A DNA stretch of 64,000 nt, taken from Deltaproteobacteria bacterium (GTDB lineage: Bacteria; Desulfobacterota; Desulfobacteria; Desulfobacterales; Desulfatibacillaceae). The position numbers and the translations under genes are program-made. The DNA lies in contig JACRLG010000028.1 of the NCBI GenBank assembly GCA_016235345.1, positions 146,791 to 210,790 of the forward strand. The letters run 5' to 3'. The notes beneath the pieces were generated by a model. The model had not been told where the DNA came from. It ran no database searches and saw only the letters and a list, made by a program, of their open reading frames with translations. Positions 25,011 to 32,419 of this stretch are shown in pieces. The stretch's first letter is position 1. Each line of letters opens with the position of its first letter.

Positions 25011-25253
25011 CCTGTTTATCTAAGCAGGGCCACCGCATATGGAAATTTTTCGTGAAGGACTTGGAAACGCGGGTGGCGCAGGCTTTCTCGTTGCCAGGGG
25101 CCGAAGGCCAAGAGGGCTTTTTCTGGGCGCTTTGACTATTTTTTGAGCGCTGTTCTTCTTGTGCTGCGCACCCAGGCAACGAGAAAGCCTGCGCCACCCC
25201 TGTCCGAGTCTCCCCTGCATCTTTCCAAATGCGGTCGCCCTGTTTATCTAAGC
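25011..25253. repeat. Palindromic element H flanked by 15-bp direct repeats
   Basis: CCTGTTTATCTAAGC occurs as exact direct repeats at 25011-25025 and 25239-25253. Between them are perfect 25-bp inverted arms at 25071-25095 (begins GGGTGGCGCAGGC) and 25175-25199 (ends GCCTGCGCCACCC). One arm recurs at 4057-4098. Direct repeats around an inverted repeat resemble a target duplication of a mobile miniature element, but the spacing between direct and inverted repeats is unusual. Confidence 0.75.
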
Positions 25254-25260
25254 GAATTGG

Positions 25261-25289
25261 TTGATTAAAAAAAATCAGTCTGTTATAAA
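25261..25289 (+). promoter_or_regulatory. Sigma-70-like promoter of gspL-M-N-C
   Basis: TTGATT (25261-25266), a 17-bp spacer and TATAAA (25284-25289) form one of the best promoter matches in the window. The start would be near 25296, about 95 nt before the gspL ATG. It suggests that gspL onward has its own promoter after repeat H. Confidence 0.6.
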
Positions 25290-25390
25290 GACGAGACCGC
25301 CCTTAAAAAGACCGGCCTTCAGGCAGGGCGGCTGACGGATGGCGGGAACGCTTCTATAAATCCTTCTAATATTCATCCCAAGGCTTGACG

Positions 25391-26881
25391 ATGCCCGAAA
25401 AGCGGCTTGGTCTTGAAATCCGGAAAGACGGCGTAAGCGCCGTGGCGGTGAAGCGCGGGCTGTCGGCAAGCCACGTGGCCGCATGTGTCAACGTGGCCAC
25501 CGGAAAGGATATGGGGATTTCGGACGCCCTCGCCGAAGCCCTCACCCTGGTGGCGGCGCGCACCGATCTGAACGGCGCGAGCGTAAGCGCTGGGTTTTCA
25601 GACAGCCCGGTCAATTTCAGAAACCTCGCCCTTCCCTTTTCGGAAATAAAGAAGGTCCGGCAGATTCTTGGGGTGGAGCTGGAAACCCAGGTTCCGCTCC
25701 GGGCCGAAGACATGGTGGCCGACCTTCACGTGCTGGAAAGGGACGAAGGCGTAAGGGGCATAGCCGCCTACCTCGCCTGCGAGTCGGTGGCGGAGGAGTT
25801 GAACATCCTCGAAGCCCAGGAACTGGCCGTGGATCACCTAAGCTCGGCCCCCTTTGCCGCAGCCTTGGGCCTTTTGGCCAGCGCGGACAACCTGCCGGAA
25901 CAGGGAATCTTTCTCTGGGCCTCTTCGCACAGCGCGGTGATGGTGTGTTTCGCGGGCGAGCGCCCCATTTACGCAAGGCGGGTGGAGGGCCCCTTCGGCC
26001 AGGGCCTTGTAAGGCTTTCGGCCCAGGTGGAAATGACCATAAGGGCCGTGGCCGAAACCGTGGAGCAAAATTTTTCGCCGGGCCAGATATACGTCACCGG
26101 AAGCGCCCTTTCCCGCCCGGATTTTGCCCGGACCCTGGCCGACCGCACCGGGCTCACGGTCACGGCGACGGACCTTCTGGCCGAAACCGGCATAGCGGTT
26201 TCAAGCGACGAGGCTGAGGACTACGACCCCCTGGTCATGGATCCGGCCCTTGCCCTGGCCCTTTTCCCCCCCACCGACACCACGGGCTTCAACTTAAGGC
26301 AGGGGCCCTTCGCCGTCACCCACCAGTGGGAGCGCTACCGGGGGGAGCTGTCCCACGTGGGCGTCCTTGTCCTGTGCCTCTTTCTCGTAATCAGTTTCAA
26401 TTTCCTGGCCCAGACAAGGCTATTGGCCATGGACGCCCGGAGGATAGCCTACGGCAACGCCGCCCTGGCGGCCTCGGTGTTGGAAGGTGAGCCGCCTGGG
26501 GAGAACCCGGTAAAGACCCTTGAAGACAAGGTGGCGGCCCTTGGAAAGAGCCTGGACCTTCCCGCAGAGGAAGGGCAGGCGGTGAGGGTAATGGACATTT
26601 TGAAGGCAGCCAGCGAGAGAATAGCCTCTGACACCGACTTCCGCCTTTCCCAGCTCACCATAAGCGGCGAGGGGGTGCAGATGTCCGGGGAGGCTGATTC
26701 CATAACATCCGTGGACACTGTCCAGTCGAGGCTGGAAAAAACGCCGCCCTTCGACAAGGTGACCATCGTGTCCACCGACATAGACAAGCGCACCGGAAGG
26801 GTGAACTTCCGCCTTCGCTGCCAGTTTCCCTCCCAGGAAACCGGGCGCAAGGAAGGCGCGACGGAGGGTGAAGCCCCATGA
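25391..26881 (+). CDS. gspL: Type II secretion inner-membrane protein GspL (PilM-like)
   Basis: A 496-residue protein. A cytoplasmic actin-like domain (about 1-310; LGLEIRKDGVSAVAVKRG) resembles PilM/GspL. One membrane helix follows (VGVLVLCLFLVISFNFLA, about residue 335), then a periplasmic ferredoxin-like domain with a conserved strand pattern (VMDILKAASERI...FRLSQLTISGEGVQMSGEA). GspL binds the ATPase GspE and GspM. Start ATG 25391 is taken over a TTG 6 bp earlier. It overlaps gspM by 4 bp. Confidence 0.85.
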   Translation: MPEKRLGLEIRKDGVSAVAVKRGLSASHVAACVNVATGKDMGISDALAEALTLVAARTDLNGASVSAGFSDSPVNFRNLALPFSEIKKVRQILGVELETQVPLRAEDMVADLHVLERDEGVRGIAAYLACESVAEELNILEAQELAVDHLSSAPFAAALGLLASADNLPEQGIFLWASSHSAVMVCFAGERPIYARRVEGPFGQGLVRLSAQVEMTIRAVAETVEQNFSPGQIYVTGSALSRPDFARTLADRTGLTVTATDLLAETGIAVSSDEAEDYDPLVMDPALALALFPPTDTTGFNLRQGPFAVTHQWERYRGELSHVGVLVLCLFLVISFNFLAQTRLLAMDARRIAYGNAALAASVLEGEPPGENPVKTLEDKVAALGKSLDLPAEEGQAVRVMDILKAASERIASDTDFRLSQLTISGEGVQMSGEADSITSVDTVQSRLEKTPPFDKVTIVSTDIDKRTGRVNFRLRCQFPSQETGRKEGATEGEAP

Positions 26882-27405
26882 CCCTAGCTCTGGCCAAGAG
26901 GGAAAAATACGTGCTGGCCTTCGGGGCGGCCTTCGTGTTCCTCTTCCTGTTCAACGAGGTGGGGGTGAGCCGGGCCGTCGCCTACCGGGAAAAGCTGGAG
27001 AGGCAGGTGGTTAAGGAAAGGGCGGCCAGGGAAAAGGTGGCGGAACTCGCCGCCGACTATCGAAGGCTCTCCGACAGGCAGAAGGGGGCTGCGGCCCGTC
27101 TGGCCGGGCGTCAGGCCGATTTCAGGCTCTTCGCCTTTCTGGACCTTCTGGCCGGGCAGGCCGGCTTAAAGAGCGCGGTCCAGTACATGAAGCCCGCAGT
27201 CTCGCCCATAGAGGGCAGCCCCTACAAGTCGTCCACGGTGGAGATGAAACTTTCGGGAATCTCCATGGAGCAGCTCGCCGGTTTCATCCACATGATAGAA
27301 AGCTCGCCCAACGGGGTGAGCATAAGGCGAATGTCCGTCACCGCCACCGGAAAGGAAGAACGCTTCCTGGACGCGGTGTTTCTGGCCTCAACGCTCGAAA
27401 AATAA
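26878..27405 (+). CDS. gspM: Type II secretion protein GspM
   Basis: A 175-residue protein with a short cytoplasmic tail, one membrane helix (YVLAFGAAFVFLFLFNEVG), a coiled coil (REKLERQVVKERAAREKVAEL) and a small periplasmic domain ending in DAVFLASTLEK. The layout is that of GspM/PilO, the partner of GspL. Its ATG overlaps the gspL stop (ATGA), indicating translational coupling. Confidence 0.82.
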   Translation: MTLALAKREKYVLAFGAAFVFLFLFNEVGVSRAVAYREKLERQVVKERAAREKVAELAADYRRLSDRQKGAAARLAGRQADFRLFAFLDLLAGQAGLKSAVQYMKPAVSPIEGSPYKSSTVEMKLSGISMEQLAGFIHMIESSPNGVSIRRMSVTATGKEERFLDAVFLASTLEK

Positions 27406-27421
27406 AGGGTCAACGGGGTCA

Positions 27422-28288
27422 ATGAAAAAAGCGGTGCTCTACAGCCTGTTCTTCCTCCTGGCCTGCGGGGTCTTCCTGTACGCCCTTTTTCCCGGAAAGG
27501 CGGTCAAGGACCTCCTGGAATCCGCCGTGGCCCGCAAGGCCCCCGGAGTTGAATTCATGGTGGAAAAGGTGAAGCCCTCCCTGCCCTTCGGCCTTCGCCT
27601 CACGGGCGTTCGGGCGGCCCGCCGGGGCGAGAAGCTGTTCGAGGCGGAAAGCGTAAGGGTGGCCCCGGCCATTTTCCGGTTCATTACCGGCGGCTGGGGT
27701 TTCACGGCGAAGTTTCCGTCCCACGGGGGAAAGATAACCCTCAAGGCCTCCGGAAAAAAGAGGCTCGCCACGGAGCCTTTTTCCGCAAAAATCCGGCTTG
27801 ATGACGTGGAAGCCAAGGACATGGGGGTGCTGGAGCACATTTTCGGCTTTCCGTTTTCCGGCTCGCTTTCGGCGGATGTCTCCTTTTTCGGCCCCGCCGC
27901 CGACTGGACCAGGGGCGAGGGGGAGGCGAAACTGACCCTTTCCGCAGGAAAGCTCTTTTTCATGCCCGAAATGGTGGGTACGGGCGGTCTTGGCGTATCG
28001 GCCCTCACCGCCGAGTTTTTGATGCAGAAGGGCGAAATCGCATTCAAGCGCTTCGAGCTTTCCGGCCCGGAGGCGGGGGCCACCCTCAGCGGCAGCATCG
28101 CCATAAGAAGGCCGTTCAACGAAAGCCGCCTCAACCTGGAAGGCCGCCTCACTCCCACCCCGGCCTTTTTCCGCAGGCTGGGGAGCCGCTCGGCAGCGGC
28201 TCAGTTCCTTCGCACCAAGGAAGGCGCGGGCGGGCTTGGCTTCACCCTTTCCGGCACTGCGGCTGACAGCCAGATCGGTTTCAAGTAG
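27422..28288 (+). CDS. gspN: Type II secretion protein GspN
   Basis: A 288-residue protein with an N-terminal helix (VLYSLFFLLACGVFLYALFP) and a repeated beta-strand body (TLKASGKKRL, LTLSAGKLFFMPE, GATLSGSIAI, LEGRLTP). This is the GspN/AsmA-like pattern. GspN is an accessory inner-membrane component found in only some type II systems. It lies 16 bp after gspM and 18 bp before gspC. Confidence 0.8.
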   Translation: MKKAVLYSLFFLLACGVFLYALFPGKAVKDLLESAVARKAPGVEFMVEKVKPSLPFGLRLTGVRAARRGEKLFEAESVRVAPAIFRFITGGWGFTAKFPSHGGKITLKASGKKRLATEPFSAKIRLDDVEAKDMGVLEHIFGFPFSGSLSADVSFFGPAADWTRGEGEAKLTLSAGKLFFMPEMVGTGGLGVSALTAEFLMQKGEIAFKRFELSGPEAGATLSGSIAIRRPFNESRLNLEGRLTPTPAFFRRLGSRSAAAQFLRTKEGAGGLGFTLSGTAADSQIGFK

Positions 28289-28306
28289 TCTTCGGGGGAG
28301 AGCCTC

Positions 28307-29158
28307 GTGGTAAAAAGAATCCTCGTATTGCTCGACATTCTTGTGCTCACCGTAACGGCCTACACCGTGGTGAACACCTTTTACGGGTACGTGCATTCCG
28401 CAGTGCCCGACGCCCCGCCCCCAAGGGTCGCCGGAACGCCCGGAGGCGGCCCGGAGCGCGCCCTGGCAATGGGCCCCTACGACGCTTACAGCATTATCGG
28501 CATCCGCGACCTTTTCCAGACGGCCAAGCCCAAGGTCATGGCCTCGTCTTCCACTGTTGCGGCCAACCCGGACGAGCTTCCGGCTACGGCCATGAACCTG
28601 AAACTCCTGGGAACCCTCACCGCACCCAGGGGCAACAGCAGGGCCATCATCGAAGACGCCCAGGCCCAGAAGCAGGGCCTATACAAAACAGGCGACACGG
28701 TCCAGAACGCGGTCATCAAGTCCATCGAACGCAACCAGGTGGTGGTTACAATCGAGGGAAGGGATGAAATCCTTCTGCCGGAGGAAGAGCAGAAAAAGCG
28801 CATGGCCGCCAAAAAGCCCGCCGGGCCAACGGGTGCGCCCGGAATAAAGCTCTCCAGGGCCGAGGTGGAGCAGTCCATGCGCAACATCGGCCTTCTCATG
28901 ACCCAGGCCCGCTGGCAGCCGTCCTTCGACGCTTCTGGAAACCCGGAGGGGATCGCCGTGAACCGCATCCGGCCCGGCTCCCTTCTTTCCAAGATGGGCA
29001 TAGCCAACGGCGATGTTCTCCAGTCGGTCAACGGCAGGGACATCCGCAGCATGGATGACATCATGACGGCCTACACCCAGTTCAGGTCAGCGGAAAACGT
29101 GCAGTTCGATGTGAAGCGCGGCGACAACCGCGAAACGCTTGCTTACTCCTTCGAGTGA
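28307..29158 (+). CDS. gspC: Type II secretion protein GspC with PDZ domain
   Basis: A 283-residue protein. One membrane helix (ILVLLDILVLTVTAYTVV) is followed by the HR domain (about 65-165, MNLKLLGTLTA...AIIEDAQAQKQGLYKTGD) and a C-terminal PDZ domain (VNRIRPGSLLSKMGIANGD, LQSVNGRDI). GspC links the inner-membrane platform to the secretin and helps choose substrates. The start is GTG with GGGGGAG six bases upstream. In the classical order gspC is first; here it follows gspN. Confidence 0.87.
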   Translation: MVKRILVLLDILVLTVTAYTVVNTFYGYVHSAVPDAPPPRVAGTPGGGPERALAMGPYDAYSIIGIRDLFQTAKPKVMASSSTVAANPDELPATAMNLKLLGTLTAPRGNSRAIIEDAQAQKQGLYKTGDTVQNAVIKSIERNQVVVTIEGRDEILLPEEEQKKRMAAKKPAGPTGAPGIKLSRAEVEQSMRNIGLLMTQARWQPSFDASGNPEGIAVNRIRPGSLLSKMGIANGDVLQSVNGRDIRSMDDIMTAYTQFRSAENVQFDVKRGDNRETLAYSFE

Positions 29159-29164
29159 CGAAAA

Positions 29165-30784
29165 GTGTATTATTCCCGTTTCGGATTGAGCGAGAACCCC
29201 TTCGGCGCAACGCCCAACCCCCGCTATCTCTACTTCAGCAGGGGCCACAGGGAGGCCATGGATCACCTGATCTACGGCATAAGGGAGCGCAAGGGATTCA
29301 TCATGATCACCGGCGGCGTTGGAACCGGCAAGACCACCCTTCTGCGTTCGCTTTTAAGCGACGCGGACGACACCATGAAAACCGCCCTCATTCTGAACCC
29401 CTTCCTGGCCGAGGACGACCTTCTGCCTGCGGTGTGCGCGGAGTTCGGGATTCCCGCGCCGGAAGACGGATCAAGGCGAGCGTGGCTTTCGGCCCTGAAC
29501 GATTTTCTGATCACGACCCACGCCGGGGGCCGCACTGCGGTCCTTTTGCTGGACGAGGCCCAGAACCTTTCGAGGGAGGTGCTGGAGGAGGCCCGGATAC
29601 TCTCCAACCTGGAAACGGACCGGGAGAAGCTGCTCCAGATAGTGCTCACGGGCCAGGAGGAGCTGGTTCACCTTCTTGCCCGCCCCGAACTTCGGCAGTT
29701 GAACGAGCGGGTGGTGGTGCGCTACCACTTGGGCCCCCTGGACAGCGAGGACCTAAGGGCCTATGTGCAACACCGCATGGCGGTGGCCGGAAACCGGGGG
29801 GGCGTGCCCTTTTCCCGCGATGCCTGGAAGGCCCTGCACTCCGTTTCGGCGGGGATTCCCAGGCGCATAAACGCGGTGTGCGACCGGGCCTTTCTGGCCG
29901 CCTATTCCAGGAACCGCGACAAGGTGAACGGGGGCCTCATAAGGGAGGCCGCCCGCGAGGTTGGGGCGACCGGAGTTTCATCCGCCCCTGCAGCGGGCTG
30001 GCGTTTTTCATTCACCCTGGCGGCGGCCCTGGTTCTGGCCCTGGCCCTGAGCTTCGGCCTGGGCATCTGGGCCAGGGGGCGGACTGACGGGCAGGCGATT
30101 CCGGCCCCTTCCGCAAGGGCTGCGGCTCCCGCCCTGCAAGCTCCGTCACCTTCGGCAGGGGCGCTTCCCGCGAGCCCTCAAGCAGCGAGTACGGCGAACG
30201 AAAGCGCAACCGGGGCGGAAAAGCCAGCCAGCGCCCCTGCGCAGAAGGCTTCTGCCTCCTGGCTTTTGAACAACGCCCAAAGTCTGGACCTTCTCTACAA
30301 GGCGGATAGCGGCCCCCAGGCTGCATCAAAGGCCGGGCTTTTCTCATTCAACCTGGACATCTCCCGCGCCCGGAGGCTTAAAAGGCCCTTCCGGGCCGCC
30401 CTTTCTGGCATGGAAGGGACTGGTGAGGGATTCGCCGTCGTAACCGGGGCCACGCCCACCGGCTTTTCGGTCCTTTCCGCCGACGGCAGCCCGACAGCGG
30501 CGGAAACCGCCGACCTTGCCCGGTACTGGACCGGGGCCCTGGTCTGGTTGGTTCCCGAAGGCCTGCCGGGCGCGCCTGTCCAGGCCGGAAGCAGGGGGCC
30601 GGAAGTCACGCGGCTGCAGCAATCCCTGGCCCTGGCCGGTTACGAGGTGGCTGCCGACGGCCTTTACGGAAGGCGCACCGGCGAGGCCGTCAGGCGTTTC
30701 CAGGCGGATTTCGGCATAAGCCCCGACGGAACCGCCGGTTACGACACCCTAAGGGTCCTTAGCAAGGTTTCGGGCGCGGAATAA
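29165..30784 (+). CDS. ExeA/GspA-like AAA ATPase with peptidoglycan-binding domain
   Basis: A 539-residue protein. The N-terminal ATPase has YYSRFGLSENPF, Walker A GGVGTGKTT, Walker B AVLLLDEAQNLS and TGQEEL. A membrane helix (about 282-303) and a long Ala/Pro-rich linker follow, then a C-terminal PG_binding_1 domain (AGSRGPEVTRLQQSL, LYGRRTGEAVRRFQ). In Aeromonas, ExeA with ExeB remodels peptidoglycan so the secretin can assemble. The start is GTG, 7 bp after gspC. The next gene of the module (31512) looks like its GspB-type partner but is separated by a toxin-antitoxin pair. Confidence 0.85.
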   Translation: MYYSRFGLSENPFGATPNPRYLYFSRGHREAMDHLIYGIRERKGFIMITGGVGTGKTTLLRSLLSDADDTMKTALILNPFLAEDDLLPAVCAEFGIPAPEDGSRRAWLSALNDFLITTHAGGRTAVLLLDEAQNLSREVLEEARILSNLETDREKLLQIVLTGQEELVHLLARPELRQLNERVVVRYHLGPLDSEDLRAYVQHRMAVAGNRGGVPFSRDAWKALHSVSAGIPRRINAVCDRAFLAAYSRNRDKVNGGLIREAAREVGATGVSSAPAAGWRFSFTLAAALVLALALSFGLGIWARGRTDGQAIPAPSARAAAPALQAPSPSAGALPASPQAASTANESATGAEKPASAPAQKASASWLLNNAQSLDLLYKADSGPQAASKAGLFSFNLDISRARRLKRPFRAALSGMEGTGEGFAVVTGATPTGFSVLSADGSPTAAETADLARYWTGALVWLVPEGLPGAPVQAGSRGPEVTRLQQSLALAGYEVAADGLYGRRTGEAVRRFQADFGISPDGTAGYDTLRVLSKVSGAE

Positions 30785-30809
30785 AAACGGGCATGGGAGT
30801 AGCGCACCA

Positions 30810-31097
30810 ATGAAAACGATAACAGTCTCAAGCCTCAGAAAAGACCCGGCTGGCCAACTTGCCCAGGTAGGCATAGGTGAGGAGGTGCTGTTGACCTTAA
30901 AAGGCAAAATCATTGCCAAGCTCATCCCGTTATCGGAGAACAGACAGCCCGTGAAACCGTTGGCCGATGCAGGCCCTATGCCGGAAAACGCTGCTGACGC
31001 ATGGCGTTTTCTCGGTGACCTGAGAAAAAAATGCGCCATCGGTGATGTCGTTTCGCCTCTTGATGAAATATGGGAGGCCAATGATGGTCATTCTTGA
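30810..31097 (+). CDS. Phd/YefM-like antitoxin
   Basis: A 95-residue protein. Its N-terminal half, MKTITVSSLRKDPAGQLAQ followed by EEVLLTLKGKIIAKLIPL, is the Phd/YefM DNA-binding fold. The C-terminal half, AWRFLGDLRKKCAIGDVVSPLDEIW, is the toxin-neutralising tail. It overlaps the PIN toxin gene by 14 bp. Base composition is distinctly less GC-rich than the flanking secretion genes, indicating separate acquisition. It should repress its own promoter together with the toxin. Confidence 0.82.
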   Translation: MKTITVSSLRKDPAGQLAQVGIGEEVLLTLKGKIIAKLIPLSENRQPVKPLADAGPMPENAADAWRFLGDLRKKCAIGDVVSPLDEIWEANDGHS

Positions 31098-31479
31098 TAC
31101 CTGTGCAATTATTTTCATGGCTCTAGCGCCGGAACGCCTTGGCAAGAACGCTGAAAAAATAATCCATGAAAGTATCTTAGCGAATGGTATCAACTGCAGC
31201 GATATTTCGTTGTGGGAAATCGCAATGCTGATTGAAAAAAAGCGCCTTGATCCCGGATCGGACTACATGAGCTTCATCAACAATTTCATACTTGCAACCG
31301 ACATGACAATAATGCCGATAACGCCGGAAATCGCCTCTTTTGCGGCTTCAGCCGCCGTTTTTGAGCATGGAGACCCAGCTGACAGGATAATTGCATCAAC
31401 GGCCATCTGTCATAACATGCCACTCATTACATGTGATGAAAAGTTGATGAGAACCGAGATGCTTCATACCATATGGTAG
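31084..31479 (+). CDS. PIN-domain toxin (VapC-type ribonuclease)
   Basis: A 131-residue PIN domain. Acidic active-site positions are MVILDTCAII (Asp5), ISLWEIAML (the conserved Glu), and the C-terminal DPADRIIASTA (two Asp) before HNMPLITCDEKL. VapC-type toxins cut tRNA or rRNA. GGGAGG lies 6 bases before the ATG at 31084; an ATG immediately upstream at 31081 is the alternative. It is AT-richer than the neighbouring genes and inserted into the secretion cluster. Confidence 0.85.
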   Translation: MVILDTCAIIFMALAPERLGKNAEKIIHESILANGINCSDISLWEIAMLIEKKRLDPGSDYMSFINNFILATDMTIMPITPEIASFAASAAVFEHGDPADRIIASTAICHNMPLITCDEKLMRTEMLHTIW

Positions 31480-31511
31480 CCAAGCAGCAACGAGATTGAA
31501 AAGGTTGGATA

Positions 31512-32309
31512 ATGAGCGCCATTCACGAAGCCCTGAAAAAGGCACAGGAGGAAAGGGACAACACCCCCGATTCCTACCAGTCCGTGGGGCAGTCGGGCGA
31601 AAGACGGAAAGCCCCGGTTCCGGGTGCCGCGAAGCTTGCGGCAGTGGCGGGAGCGGTGATTTTGCTTGCCGGAGCAGGGTATTTCTGGTTTAACATGGCG
31701 GGAAAAAAGGATTTATCGCATAAGGCCGAAGCTATCGGGACGCCTTCTCCGGTAAAATTCCCCATTGCGGTCAAGGTCGCAGAACCGCCCCCCGCCCCCG
31801 CTGGGCAGGCGGGCGAGGTTTCCCCCCAACCCCCGGCCCAGGGCGGGCCTCCGGGCGGAATCCGGGCAGGGATGCCGGACATAAAAAACGCCCGGCTTTT
31901 TTTCGATCAGGCCGTAAAGCACCACCAGAGCGGCAGGACGGGCCTTGCCGTGGAATTTTATCAAAAAAGCCTTCAGTACGATCAGAATTTTGCGAAAAGC
32001 CTCAACAACCTTGCCGTGATCGCCATGGAGGAGGGACGCCTGGGCGCGGCCAAAGAGGGCTTCCAGAAAGCCCAGCGGGCCGACCCGCACTATGCCGACC
32101 CGTACTACAACTTAGCCTGCTTAAGCGCCAGGGAAGGCAGCCCGGCCAAGGCCCTGCCCTATTTGCGGGAGGCCTTCGCCAAGGACCCGGAAACCCGCGC
32201 GGCGGCTAATAGCGACCCCGATCTCGCCCCGGTGAGACAGCTTCCGGGTTTTGCTCAACTCATGAAAGAAACGGAGCAGAAGCCGCCCGGCCCCTCAAAG
32301 GGAAAGTGA
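31512..32309 (+). CDS. GspB-like membrane protein with TPR repeats
   Basis: A 265-residue protein. The N-terminus MSAIHEALKKAQEER is the short amphipathic start seen in GspB/ExeB-type proteins. A membrane helix (LAAVAGAVILLAGAGYFWF), a Pro-rich linker (about 85-120) and three TPR units (ARLFFDQAVKHHQSG, ALEFYQ-like VEFYQKSL, AKEGFQKAQRADPHYADPYYNLA) follow. It probably acts in the periplasm with the ExeA-like ATPase and secretin GspD. A terminator follows directly. Confidence 0.72.
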   Translation: MSAIHEALKKAQEERDNTPDSYQSVGQSGERRKAPVPGAAKLAAVAGAVILLAGAGYFWFNMAGKKDLSHKAEAIGTPSPVKFPIAVKVAEPPPAPAGQAGEVSPQPPAQGGPPGGIRAGMPDIKNARLFFDQAVKHHQSGRTGLAVEFYQKSLQYDQNFAKSLNNLAVIAMEEGRLGAAKEGFQKAQRADPHYADPYYNLACLSAREGSPAKALPYLREAFAKDPETRAAANSDPDLAPVRQLPGFAQLMKETEQKPPGPSKGK

Positions 32310-32310
32310 T

Positions 32311-32338
32311 GCCGTTTCGGGACGGCGGGGCTTTTTTT
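32311..32338 (+). terminator. Intrinsic terminator after the TPR gene
   Basis: A GCCGT / ACGGC stem with a TTCGGG loop is followed by GGGG and a run of seven Ts, starting 2 bp after the stop codon. It implies that gspD and gspE need a separate promoter in the 80 bp before 32420. That stretch also holds TTTTTCAACAGGC, a solitary end of the palindromic family. Confidence 0.65.
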
Positions 32339-32419
32339 CCGTAGAGATTTCAAAAACGGTGTTTCATGCCTTTTTCAACAGGCGAACATTGCTCATAAAG
32401 AGAAAGCGGGTTTCCATCA

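Noticed and set aside
29155..30087. 310-residue alternative frame over the ExeA-like ATPase
   Set aside because: Composition is Gly/Arg/Pro-rich without motifs, while the overlapping frame has Walker A and B.
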